Below are positions 16,782 through 25,065 of a stretch of DNA of 64,000 nt, piece after piece. The position numbers and the translations under genes are program-made. The stretch's first letter is position 1, and the number at the start of each line of letters is the position of its first letter. The notes under the pieces are model-generated. The model worked only from the letters and a program-made list of their open reading frames with translations, was not told the DNA's origin and ran no database searches. The DNA is from Candidatus Dojkabacteria bacterium. GTDB lineage: Bacteria; Patescibacteria; Dojkabacteria; B142; JAFGFJ01. Location of the stretch: positions 8,014 through 72,013 of the forward strand of contig JAFGFJ010000001.1 of NCBI GenBank assembly GCA_016931155.1. Reading direction: 5' to 3'.

Positions 16782-16942
16782 ATGAAAACAAAAAGATTAC
16801 AAAAACTTATTTCTTTTCCTAAACCTCTTTATGAAATTATGGGAAAAAAGCCAACAAATATGGTATGCTTTTCCCTGAATATATTCGATACGTTACATTG
16901 AAACACATTCAAGAAGAAGAAAAAATTCTTGATAAATCCTAA
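16782..16942 (+). pseudogene. Frameshifted small ribbon-helix-helix-like protein
   Basis: From ATG 16782 the frame reads MKTKRLQKLISFPKPLYEIMGKK. After the GGGAAAAAAG run (16841-16850) the sense continues in another frame as KKANKYGMLFPEYIRYVTLKHI and ends at TAA 16940. Together they give about 53 aa with the KYGxxFPEYIRYxxLKxI signature of small RHH or CopG-like antitoxins. A one-base slip in the A6 tract explains the break. It could be a true mutation or an assembly error. Its end overlaps the methyltransferase remnant by 4 bp. Confidence 0.55.
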
Positions 16943-17676
16943 TATAAAACATCAAACCCATTTGATTTTATATCCCCATTTAACATCCCAATCACTGCCA
17001 TACCTATATGATATCCCAGATTTACAGGCACTGCATTACCAATCTGTCTATATTGAGAAGCGACAGATCCTTCGAACTTCCAGTCATCTGGAAAGGTTTG
17101 AATCCTTGCATATTCTCTTATAGTCAACGGGCGTGTTTCTATCGGATGACATCTTTCCGTCTGCTTTTGTGCAGGACTCGTTGTAAGTGTCAAAGAGGGT
17201 TCATCCCAACTTAACCTACGAGCCATCCCTGTTCTTCCGCCGGTATGAAAAAAGCTGGCACCCATATATTCTCTCTGTAGCTCTTTGGGTAGATCCCTCC
17301 AATAACCTCCAGGAGGTATAAGTTTCATGATTTTAGCTTTTGACTTAGGATAACTATAGCCCTCCGATATCGGGACACCTTCCAAAGCCTCTCTCAAACT
17401 AACAATATAATTCCTTTCCCTGGGAAAAAGAATTGAAAGATTTAACCCTTTTTTAACACCTATTATTATCAGCCTTTCTCTTTTTTGTGGAGTATCTAGA
17501 TACTGCGAACGCAACACTTTGTACTTTACCATATACCCTATTTCATTAAGAGCACTTAGCATTGTCTCCAATGTTTTACCTTTATCATGTTTCAATAGAC
17601 CTCTAACGTTCTCACCTATGACAATCTTTGGACTTATTTCATTAAATTCTCTAGCACTTGACAGAATTAGACCTAC
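16939..17676 (-). pseudogene. C5-cytosine DNA methyltransferase, C-terminal remnant
   Basis: The frame is open from a stop at 17677. It reads SPKIVIGENVRGLL (motif VI, ENVxGL), then TPQKRERLIIIGVK (motif VIII), a target-recognition region, RPLTIREYARIQTFPDDW (motif IX) and QIGNAVPVNLG (motif X). The SAM-binding FxGxGG motif and the catalytic Pro-Cys of motif IV are absent, and no other frame upstream supplies them before the AMP phosphorylase gene. A TTG at 17595 gives a 218-aa frame that cannot be a working enzyme alone. Likely a restriction-modification relic. Confidence 0.8.
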
Positions 17677-17847
17677 TTATTGAAAAACATACAAAATGCC
17701 GCCTATAAATTGGGAAAAAGCACAGTATAAGAATGAGACTCTATAAACTTCGCCCATAAGTTTATGATCGTTGATACTAAATAATAATCAGTAGAAGTCA
17801 TTTTTTGTAAAGAGTGACTCCACTGATCAACATACGGAGAAATAGTG

Positions 17848-19353
17848 TTAACCGAATTCAAATATCCCATTCGCTTCCCTTTCCAGAAGTTTCTTTGCAA
17901 GGTTCATTCTTCCTGCCGACGTTGCATATAGCGTAATCAGTTTTTCACCTTCTGCAACAGTGTCCCCTGTCACTTTGTGAAAATACATCCCGGCATTTTT
18001 TATCCTTGGATTTCCGAGAGCATGACCAACCTCAAAAATCTTTTTATTACTCATATGTTTGATCTCACCTCCTTGATAAGATATATAGTGATGAACAATT
18101 TCACCAAGCTCGATTTTATCCGAACTGACAGTTGCATCCCCTCCCTGATTCCCGATTATCTCCTTCAACTTTTTCAATGCCTGTCCGGAAGTAATAATTT
18201 CTTTTGCCATATCAAAACCCTTCCCGACCGGAGCTTTTTCCGTAAGCTCAATCAATTTTCCTGCCATTTCAAGTGCATCCAGCTCCAGTGTTTTTGATTT
18301 TTCAGGATGATTTTCCAAAACTCTCAGGAATTCAATACATTCAAGAGCAGGACCCACTGCTTTGCCGTCTATTCCTGTAATATCCCTTTTGTGAACAGAC
18401 AGATGAATCCCGAATTTGGCACAAACTCTTTCAAAAGTTTCTTTCACTTTTTGAAATTCTTCTTCTTTTATCTTCGCACCGGACCCTACCGGCACATCAA
18501 AAACCACATGTGTCACTCCCTGAGCAATTTTTTTTGCAACAATACTTGAGACAAATTTATCAATAGATTCCATCCCAAGAGGCTTCTGAACCTTGATAAT
18601 TTCATCATCAGCAGGAGCAAGATCAAGACCTCCTCCCCACACCATAAAAGCATTACTTTTAAAAATCATCGACTCCAGAGCTATCTTATCAAATGTCATC
18701 GGCATAAGTACTTCAAGCATATCTGTCGTAGCGCTGGAGGTTGTTATGGCACGTGTTGAAGTATTTGGTACTTTCATCCCTTCAATTGAAGCAACAATTG
18801 AGACAATGATAGGAGTAATTCCTTTCCCTGCAACCCCTCCAATTGAGTGTTTGTCTGCAACAATCCCGTCAAACGCAAGTCTTTCTCCTGTTTCAGCAAG
18901 AGCTTTTGTCATGTACTCGATTTCTTCAGTATCAAAACCAGGACTATACCCCGCGGCGGCAAAATAGGTTGTGAGAGTACTCCCAAGCCTTCCATTTGCA
19001 ATATCACGCATGATTTTGAAGAAGTCTTCATATTTAAGCTTTTCTCCTAACAATTTTCTTCTTATACTCTCTACAGCATCTGAATTGGAAATAAAATCAA
19101 CCTTTATTACTTCATTCTCTTTTAGATTGTACTTTGACCAAATATCTTCATATAAACCAATTCGACCTGCTTCAACAATCGAACTTGTAACGTCCGCAAT
19201 GACAATAACTCCATCTCCATATGAATCCCAGCGAACTTCAAGAGCATCTCCAGGGTTTATCCCGTATTCTTTGGCATCCGAATCGTTAACAATAACAACG
19301 AATTCAGATCCGCTTGAAATATCAAGTTTTTTTGCTGAAAGGAAATGCGACAT
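17848..19353 (-). CDS. deoA: AMP phosphorylase
   Basis: About 501 aa. Converts AMP and phosphate to adenine and ribose-1,5-bisphosphate. The extra N-terminal domain (residues 1-85) marks the archaeal/CPR AMP phosphorylase subtype rather than plain thymidine phosphorylase (about 440 aa). Core motifs: KHSIGGVAGKG, NTSTRAITTSSATTDMLEVL, GGGLDLAPADDE, VPVGSGAKIK. ATG 19353 is preferred over an upstream TTG. It lies 55 bp after the RuBisCO gene on the same strand, completing the AMP salvage route. Confidence 0.9.
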   Translation of the reverse strand: MSHFLSAKKLDISSGSEFVVIVNDSDAKEYGINPGDALEVRWDSYGDGVIVIADVTSSIVEAGRIGLYEDIWSKYNLKENEVIKVDFISNSDAVESIRRKLLGEKLKYEDFFKIMRDIANGRLGSTLTTYFAAAGYSPGFDTEEIEYMTKALAETGERLAFDGIVADKHSIGGVAGKGITPIIVSIVASIEGMKVPNTSTRAITTSSATTDMLEVLMPMTFDKIALESMIFKSNAFMVWGGGLDLAPADDEIIKVQKPLGMESIDKFVSSIVAKKIAQGVTHVVFDVPVGSGAKIKEEEFQKVKETFERVCAKFGIHLSVHKRDITGIDGKAVGPALECIEFLRVLENHPEKSKTLELDALEMAGKLIELTEKAPVGKGFDMAKEIITSGQALKKLKEIIGNQGGDATVSSDKIELGEIVHHYISYQGGEIKHMSNKKIFEVGHALGNPRIKNAGMYFHKVTGDTVAEGEKLITLYATSAGRMNLAKKLLEREANGIFEFG

Positions 19354-19408
19354 TTTATTCTCAAACCTAACCAATTGTAAGAATTCTTCTCAAAAAATTC
19401 CAAATAAT

Positions 19409-20779
19409 TTATATCTCTCCTCTAGGCTCCATAATACTCACAGAATGAATTTGCTCCTTTTTCTTTTCTATCTCTGTTTTTTTTGTTTTCACCAAAGCAT
19501 ATACGTTCGTATAGGGATTTTCATGCTCAAAAGCATTTTCACCGAAAACACCCCACTTATCAAGAGCCGCTTTCAGTTCCACGCTTTCTTTTGATATTTC
19601 ACGTAAGGTTTTACCATTAACAACTCCCTCTATTGCTTTTCTGACTGTTCTAGCTCCAGATTCCGCACCCATAGGATGAGCAAGTACCCCTCCTCCCATA
19701 TTTATCACTTGATCTTTGCCGAGTAATTCAAATAATTTTTCTATATGTCCTGGATGAAGCCCACCAGAACTCACCGGCATAATAGAATTCAGCTTGTGCC
19801 AGGAATCTCTTAAAAAATAATTAACATCCAAAACACTTTCTTTTTCTTCCTTTTTCTTCCCCACCGAAGTTGGAATATGAAGGAAGTCAATACCAGCAAG
19901 TCTTGAGATCTTTGCCATAACCATGAGTGATAGACCATTGTAGTTTCCTGTTGATAATCGGTGACCGTGAATAATAAGATCAAGATTTTGATCTCGCATA
20001 AACTGCACACCACTCATTCCTACAGACAATAGATCCACCATAACTGCAATCCCTCCCATCTCTTGTACAAATTTTGCCCTTGCGTACATCTCAGAAATCC
20101 TTGCTGTCACATTAGGAATATACATTTTCTTCTCACCTGTAACCTTCTCAACTTCCCGAAGAGCTTGCATAACAAGATTAACCCTTTCATAAAAAGGGCA
20201 TATATCCTGGTCTGTCAGGTTTTCGTCATCTCGAACAATATCTGCCCCTCCCGCCCAGGCTTCGTATGCCAGTTTTGCAAAAGACTGAAGAGATAACCCC
20301 ACCTTTGGCTTTATTACGACAGAAACCAAGGGTCTGTCATAAATCCTAAGTTTATCTCTTATCCCAATAAGACCAAAAGCAGGTCCTTTGTTTGCCATTA
20401 CATAATCCTGAGGAAACTCTACCTCCATTACCTTCAAATCGTCTATTACACTTAGTGATGAGAGGTTGCCAGAGATTATACTCAGAAGCTGAGGCATATT
20501 ATCTGTTTCAAAAAGACCAAGTGGATAAGCAATCTTTACGGTTCCCTTCTTTTCTCCATCCTCAAGAACCGATAAGACTTTTGCTGCATATTTTGCAACA
20601 ATATCTTTACTGAGATCGGGAATATCAATCCATGTTCCAACCGAGGACTCGATTGCCATAGCTTTTGATGCATCGGAAAGTGCAGCATTAGATTCAACCC
20701 TGAAAGTAACTAAAACATAGTTTTCCGAGTCAATCTCTTCCCCAGAAGCAAGATAAGAGAATTTCTGGTTATAACTCAT
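19409..20779 (-). CDS. rbcL: RuBisCO large subunit, form III-like, with Lys-to-Arg at the carbamylation site
   Basis: 456 aa from ATG 20779. By alignment from memory, active-site residues are kept: the ESSVGTW segment, Lys157 in IKPKVGLS, His273-Arg in HGHR, His301, Lys308 in SVGK (loop 6), Ser338 in SSGGLHPG and MGGGVLAHPMG. The key motif that normally reads K-D-D-E is R-D-D-E here (GGADIVRDDEN, codon CGA at 20231-20233). So the lysine carbamylated by CO2 is replaced. The expected role in this setting is RuBP + CO2 to two 3-phosphoglycerate. With Arg here it could be inactive, differently activated, or RuBisCO-like. Confidence 0.88.
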   Translation of the reverse strand: MSYNQKFSYLASGEEIDSENYVLVTFRVESNAALSDASKAMAIESSVGTWIDIPDLSKDIVAKYAAKVLSVLEDGEKKGTVKIAYPLGLFETDNMPQLLSIISGNLSSLSVIDDLKVMEVEFPQDYVMANKGPAFGLIGIRDKLRIYDRPLVSVVIKPKVGLSLQSFAKLAYEAWAGGADIVRDDENLTDQDICPFYERVNLVMQALREVEKVTGEKKMYIPNVTARISEMYARAKFVQEMGGIAVMVDLLSVGMSGVQFMRDQNLDLIIHGHRLSTGNYNGLSLMVMAKISRLAGIDFLHIPTSVGKKKEEKESVLDVNYFLRDSWHKLNSIMPVSSGGLHPGHIEKLFELLGKDQVINMGGGVLAHPMGAESGARTVRKAIEGVVNGKTLREISKESVELKAALDKWGVFGENAFEHENPYTNVYALVKTKKTEIEKKKEQIHSVSIMEPRGEI

Positions 20780-20860
20780 GGGCAATTTTTGTATTGAAAA
20801 CCTAAAACATACTACAACTAATACTCATGGAGGTAAAGACCATCCAGTAATAACAAAGAA

Positions 20861-20903
20861 GAGGGCTCCTAACTTTTCTTTATGAAAAGTAACTGGAACC
20901 CTC
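20861..20903. promoter_or_regulatory. Long imperfect hairpin between R15P isomerase and RuBisCO genes
   Basis: GAGGGCTCC plus TAACTTTTC pairs with GAAAAGTAAC plus GGAACCCTC around a short loop. On the minus strand it is followed by a U-rich but broken tract (TTCTTTGTTATT). It may end the isomerase transcript or act in the RuBisCO leader. The rest of the 315-bp gap (20780-21094) shows only a weak minus-strand promoter match, TTGACA at 20958-20963 with TAGTTT 17 bp later. Confidence 0.5.
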
Positions 20904-21094
20904 TCAGCAAAAGGCGGTAAACAATAGCAAACATAAACTAATGAATTTGTAAAAGCTTGTCAAGAGATTTAATAAATATTTTGTACAGAAGTGTTGGATA
21001 AATTTCTTCAATTGGAAAACTGCTCTTTTTTCCTCAATTTGTTACGAAGCTTACTAGCAGTTGCAATCAACTCTGCTAATAACTAGCCAAAAGC

Positions 21095-22027
21095 TTATTG
21101 ATTCAACCAAGGATAAAGCTCCAACGCCTTATCCTTAACCTCACTACTGGTTATAACTCCAGCCTCAGTGATATACCCGGTAACAAATTCAGGTCTTATC
21201 AGATCAAAAGCCGGGTTAATTATTTTTAGTTCCATCGGAGCATCTTCCCAGACTTCCTTTGATGGTCTCATCTCAATCTCAGGAAATTTTATATCCTTTT
21301 TCAGATTTAATTTAAGGAGAGTAGTTGCAACATAAAACTTGTCTTTCCCTGCCTTCGCAGACAGTGCCATTGAATATGTTCCAATTTTATTGATAAAGCT
21401 CCCATCCGAAAGAAGCTCATCATTACCAACCAGTACACACTCAACAGGCAGATACCTGTCATCTTCAATAAAGGAAGGTGCAGCAGAATCCACAATTTGA
21501 AACACTTTGGCATTGGCGTTGGACAGTTTTTTTGCAGTAATCCTTCCCTGAAAGAGAGGTCTGGTTTCAGTTGATACAACACTTAACTTGGGATTCCTTT
21601 TTGAAAGCTCAATTAGTATTTTTGTAGAAGTAGACGAATGGCAGTGTGTAAGTATGACATCAAAATTTTTCAGTTCTTCGACTCCTGCTTTAAAAATTTC
21701 TTCTTTTGATTTATTAATTAGCTCAACATATTCCTCAATCGCCAAACTTATTGCCTCCTTTGCTTCTACCAAATCTTCAAAGTTCTTTATTTTCCCAAGA
21801 ATGTATCTAACTCCATTTCCTGCAAGCGGTTCATTTTCCCTGGCTTCACTCAGTTCGATTCCTGTTTTCTCTATCTCCTCAAGAAAAGAACTGACAGAAT
21901 CAGCAGTTGATTCGTTTGCAGTAATCTTAATACCGCCAAGGGTTGCAAGAGCAACATTGGTTGCACCCTGTATCTCAATATTCTTAATCTTCGCTTTGAT
22001 TTCTTTTATTTGATTCAAATAACTCAT
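21095..22027 (-). CDS. Ribose-1,5-bisphosphate isomerase
   Basis: 310 aa, eIF2B-like fold. Converts ribose-1,5-bisphosphate to ribulose-1,5-bisphosphate for RuBisCO. Start region KIKNIEIQGATNVALATLGG and GNGVRYILGK are typical. Cys129 in LTHCHSST and an aspartate in VGNDELLSDGSFINKIGT (203 or 208) match the catalytic pair of the archaeal enzyme. Upstream of the RuBisCO and AMP phosphorylase genes on the same strand. Confidence 0.9.
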   Translation of the reverse strand: MSYLNQIKEIKAKIKNIEIQGATNVALATLGGIKITANESTADSVSSFLEEIEKTGIELSEARENEPLAGNGVRYILGKIKNFEDLVEAKEAISLAIEEYVELINKSKEEIFKAGVEELKNFDVILTHCHSSTSTKILIELSKRNPKLSVVSTETRPLFQGRITAKKLSNANAKVFQIVDSAAPSFIEDDRYLPVECVLVGNDELLSDGSFINKIGTYSMALSAKAGKDKFYVATTLLKLNLKKDIKFPEIEMRPSKEVWEDAPMELKIINPAFDLIRPEFVTGYITEAGVITSSEVKDKALELYPWLNQ

Positions 22028-22036
22028 TTCAATAGA

Positions 22037-23431
22037 CTAAAGCTCTATAGATTGTTTCCACTCAGGTATTACTCCCTCTATTTGCTTTTTTGCAAGCTCC
22101 TCTTTAAAAACTTCACTTCTCTCCAGCTCTGCATGTAACAAAAATACCTTCCTCAATCTATCCTTATCTAACCTGCCCACAAAGTCAAGTAGATCACCAT
22201 TATCTCCATGAGCTGAAAAACCAAAAAAAGTATTTATCTTGGCTTTTACTCTTGTGACCTTGTCATCTATCAAAACCTTTTTTGCTCCTTCCGTTAGTTC
22301 TCTTCCGAGCGTTTGCTCTGCCTGGTATCCAACAAAGCACACAGAGTTTTTTGCATCACTCAATCCTTTTTTAAAATGAGAAAGAATTCTTCCTCCATTA
22401 GCCATTCCGCTACCAGCAATTATTACACTTGGTTCTTTTTTCCAAATTCCCAGCGATTGTTTATATGATCTTATAGTTTTTAACCCAGGAAAACTGAACG
22501 GACTATCACCCAAGGCAAACGACTGCTGAACCATCTTACTTAAGGCCAATTTACTGTCTGTGTATATCTGTGTAGCACCTATTGCAAGCGGACTGTCCAA
22601 AAAAACTTGAACATTGTCTCCGATCAATCTTTTCTGTTTAGCCGTTTTGATAATATACAGCAACTCTTGCGTTCTTTCGACTGCAAACGAAGGGATCATA
22701 ACATTACCGTTCCTTTGTAGTGTCAAATTTATTGCATCAATTAGTTCCCTCTCTGTCAGCCTCCTGTCCTCATGATACTTACCCCCGTAGAGTGATTCCA
22801 TAACAACATAATCGACCGATAGTGATTTATTTAAATCAAAATGAGCAACAAGTTCCTGACCCCTGTGACCAATATCCCCCGAAAAAAGAATTCTTAAATT
22901 ATCCACCTCTACAACAATACTTGCTGCACCTAAAATATGACCTGCATTTATAAAGGTTGCCTTTATCCCTTCTCTAATCTCTATTTCCTTGTCCAGTTCA
23001 ACTGTTCTAAAGGAGTTAATAGCAGAAAGGGCATCCCTGGTATCATAAAGAAGATTTCCAGACATTTGGCTTTTCTTCATCCTCAATACTCTCCTTCTAA
23101 ACTCATCTCGCTGGTTATTCTCCTGAATTTTCGCCGCATCAAGCAAAAGAAGCTCAGCCAAATGACTTGTCGGTACTGTCATATATACTTCCCCCCGAAA
23201 ACCTTCTCTGAAAAGCTTGGGTATAAGTCCTGAATGGTCAATATGTGTATGAGTCAAAAGAAGAAAATCTATCTGCCTTGGATCAAATTTAAATTTTTCA
23301 AAGTTTCTATCCTCCACGTCAGGTCCCTGAAACATTCCACAGTCAACTAAAAACTTATTCCTGTCAGTCTCAACAAGAAAACACGAACCTGTAACTGTTT
23401 CTGCCGCTCCAAGAAATGATAGTTTTGTCAT
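22037..23431 (-). CDS. Beta-CASP metallo-beta-lactamase RNA nuclease (CPSF/YSH1-type)
   Basis: About 464 aa from ATG 23431; a 32-codon upstream extension is open but starts with non-family sequence. MTKLSFLGAAETVTGSCFLVE, the HTHIDHSG metal motif, AGHILGAAS, LFSGDIGHRG, then beta-CASP motifs IPSFAVERTQELL, AGSGMANGGRI and FFGFSAHGD. Expected to cut or trim RNA using two zinc ions. Nine bp separate it from the R15P isomerase gene downstream. Confidence 0.9.
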   Translation of the reverse strand: MTKLSFLGAAETVTGSCFLVETDRNKFLVDCGMFQGPDVEDRNFEKFKFDPRQIDFLLLTHTHIDHSGLIPKLFREGFRGEVYMTVPTSHLAELLLLDAAKIQENNQRDEFRRRVLRMKKSQMSGNLLYDTRDALSAINSFRTVELDKEIEIREGIKATFINAGHILGAASIVVEVDNLRILFSGDIGHRGQELVAHFDLNKSLSVDYVVMESLYGGKYHEDRRLTERELIDAINLTLQRNGNVMIPSFAVERTQELLYIIKTAKQKRLIGDNVQVFLDSPLAIGATQIYTDSKLALSKMVQQSFALGDSPFSFPGLKTIRSYKQSLGIWKKEPSVIIAGSGMANGGRILSHFKKGLSDAKNSVCFVGYQAEQTLGRELTEGAKKVLIDDKVTRVKAKINTFFGFSAHGDNGDLLDFVGRLDKDRLRKVFLLHAELERSEVFKEELAKKQIEGVIPEWKQSIEL

Positions 23432-23528
23432 GATATATATTTCCAAAAAAAATAATCGTACAAACTTACAAAGACCTGCGATTATAGCACTTAGTAATAG
23501 ATGCAGATAGTCCGAAGTAGTTCGCAAT

Positions 23529-25052
23529 CTATTCCAGATACTTTTGTCTCACTATTTCTGTTAAAACAGCTTTTTTGTTTTTTACCGGCTCCTCAATTAC
23601 TATTTCCAATAAATAATTCAGAATTTCCCCCATCCCTGGCCCTGATTCAATCCCTAGCTTACGCAAATCCTCTCCATTAATATCAAGATCTGTTATTTTA
23701 ATCGCCATTTCTTTCTCTCGCACCTCCGCAATCCTGTTTTCAAGAGCCTCAATCTCCCCTGGATGAAAACTGGATTTTGGGTTTGCTCCTGCATCAGCAA
23801 TTCTCAATTTTATCAGATCTTCAATGGCTTCCTCTCCCCCGGCGTTCCTTATGAACCTTCTAATTGCAGCATCAGTCCAGCCCTCCTTAAAACTTTTACT
23901 CCTTCTGGATTTCATAATTCTTTCATTTTGTGCCTCAAGATTTCCTACTACCTTTCCTTCTTTTTCTATTTCAACTGGATTTTTTCTTGCATTGATTATT
24001 TCCTCTTCTAATCTCCAATCAGCAGAAGGATAATAAAACATATGCCACCTAACAAGGCGAAAATTGCGTTCAATTTCATCTCTGGAAAACTTCAATCTTG
24101 AAAGAATTTGTCTGGTCATTTCTGCTCCAACAACATCATGACCGTAAAAGTGAACCTCTTCCCCATCCTTAGTCATTGTTCTTGACTTTCCTATATCATG
24201 AAGAAGAGCAGCTATCTTTACCGAATCTTGGGCTAAATCATAAGCCTTTAAGGAATGATCAAAAAGATCATCAGCATGGTATTCGGGCTGAACAATTCCT
24301 ATACAGTCAAGAAGCTCAGGAAGAAAAATTTCCAGAAGACCTGTATCCTTCATGAGTCTCAGTCCCGTAGAAGGTTTTGAAGATCCCATTGTCATTTTGA
24401 TAAATTCATCTCTTATTCTTTCCATAGACACTTTTTCAGCAACACTAAGCGTATTTTTTATCGCCTCAAATGTTTTTTCCTCTATTGTAAATTCGAGCAA
24501 ACTTGCAAGCCTGCAGGCTCTGAAAGCTCTTAGCCCGTCTTCAGTAAATCTTTCAACAGGGTCACCCACTGCTTTAATTATTTTCTTTCTCAGATCCTTG
24601 AGACCAAGAAACAAATCAACAATCTGCTGATCTTCATCTTTTTTGTCAAGGTTCACCGCAAGAGCATTGATTGTAAAATCTCTTCTACTTAAATCCTCCT
24701 GTATCGAACTGGTAAACTTAACTTTTGAAGGCCATCTGCCGCCTGTATAGTCCTCTTCACTCCTATAAGTTGTTACTTCAATATCAAAAGTTTCTCCCTT
24801 TTTGTCTTTTGATAGAACAATCACTGTTCCAAACCTTGCATTTGTTGAAATTGACTTGGGAAAGATTCTTTCAATTTCGTCAGGTTTTGCATTTGTTGCA
24901 ATATCATAATCAGAAGGCACTCGACCAATGATCAGATCCCTCAGACTTCCTCCAACAAGATAAGCCTCAAAACCATGCCTGATAAGCTCATCAGAGACGA
25001 CAAAAACATAAGAAGGTATTTTTTTAATAATAGATTCTATTTCTGGTTCCAT
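23529..25052 (-). CDS. cca: CCA tRNA nucleotidyltransferase / poly(A) polymerase-family protein with HD domain
   Basis: About 507 aa from ATG 25052, preferred over the TTG at 25073 because it removes overlap with cysS. Nucleotidyltransferase head LVGGSLRDLIIGRVPSDYDIATNA (with DYD), RFGTVIVL, RRDFTINALAVN, and a C-terminal HD domain (ALLHDIGKSRT, HFYGHDVVGAEM). It adds or repairs the 3' CCA. This matters here because tRNA-Trp and tRNA-Arg lack encoded CCA. Confidence 0.92.
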   Translation of the reverse strand: MEPEIESIIKKIPSYVFVVSDELIRHGFEAYLVGGSLRDLIIGRVPSDYDIATNAKPDEIERIFPKSISTNARFGTVIVLSKDKKGETFDIEVTTYRSEEDYTGGRWPSKVKFTSSIQEDLSRRDFTINALAVNLDKKDEDQQIVDLFLGLKDLRKKIIKAVGDPVERFTEDGLRAFRACRLASLLEFTIEEKTFEAIKNTLSVAEKVSMERIRDEFIKMTMGSSKPSTGLRLMKDTGLLEIFLPELLDCIGIVQPEYHADDLFDHSLKAYDLAQDSVKIAALLHDIGKSRTMTKDGEEVHFYGHDVVGAEMTRQILSRLKFSRDEIERNFRLVRWHMFYYPSADWRLEEEIINARKNPVEIEKEGKVVGNLEAQNERIMKSRRSKSFKEGWTDAAIRRFIRNAGGEEAIEDLIKLRIADAGANPKSSFHPGEIEALENRIAEVREKEMAIKITDLDINGEDLRKLGIESGPGMGEILNYLLEIVIEEPVKNKKAVLTEIVRQKYLE

Positions 25053-25065
25053 TCGATTTTTATAA

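Noticed and set aside
17703..17900. 65-aa minus-strand frame as the missing half of the methyltransferase
   Set aside because: It has no FxGxGG or Pro-Cys motif and overlaps the end of the AMP phosphorylase gene.
22037..23527. Longer 496-aa start for the beta-CASP nuclease
   Set aside because: The first 32 residues do not fit the family; MTKLSFLGAAETVTG at 23431 is the usual N-terminus.
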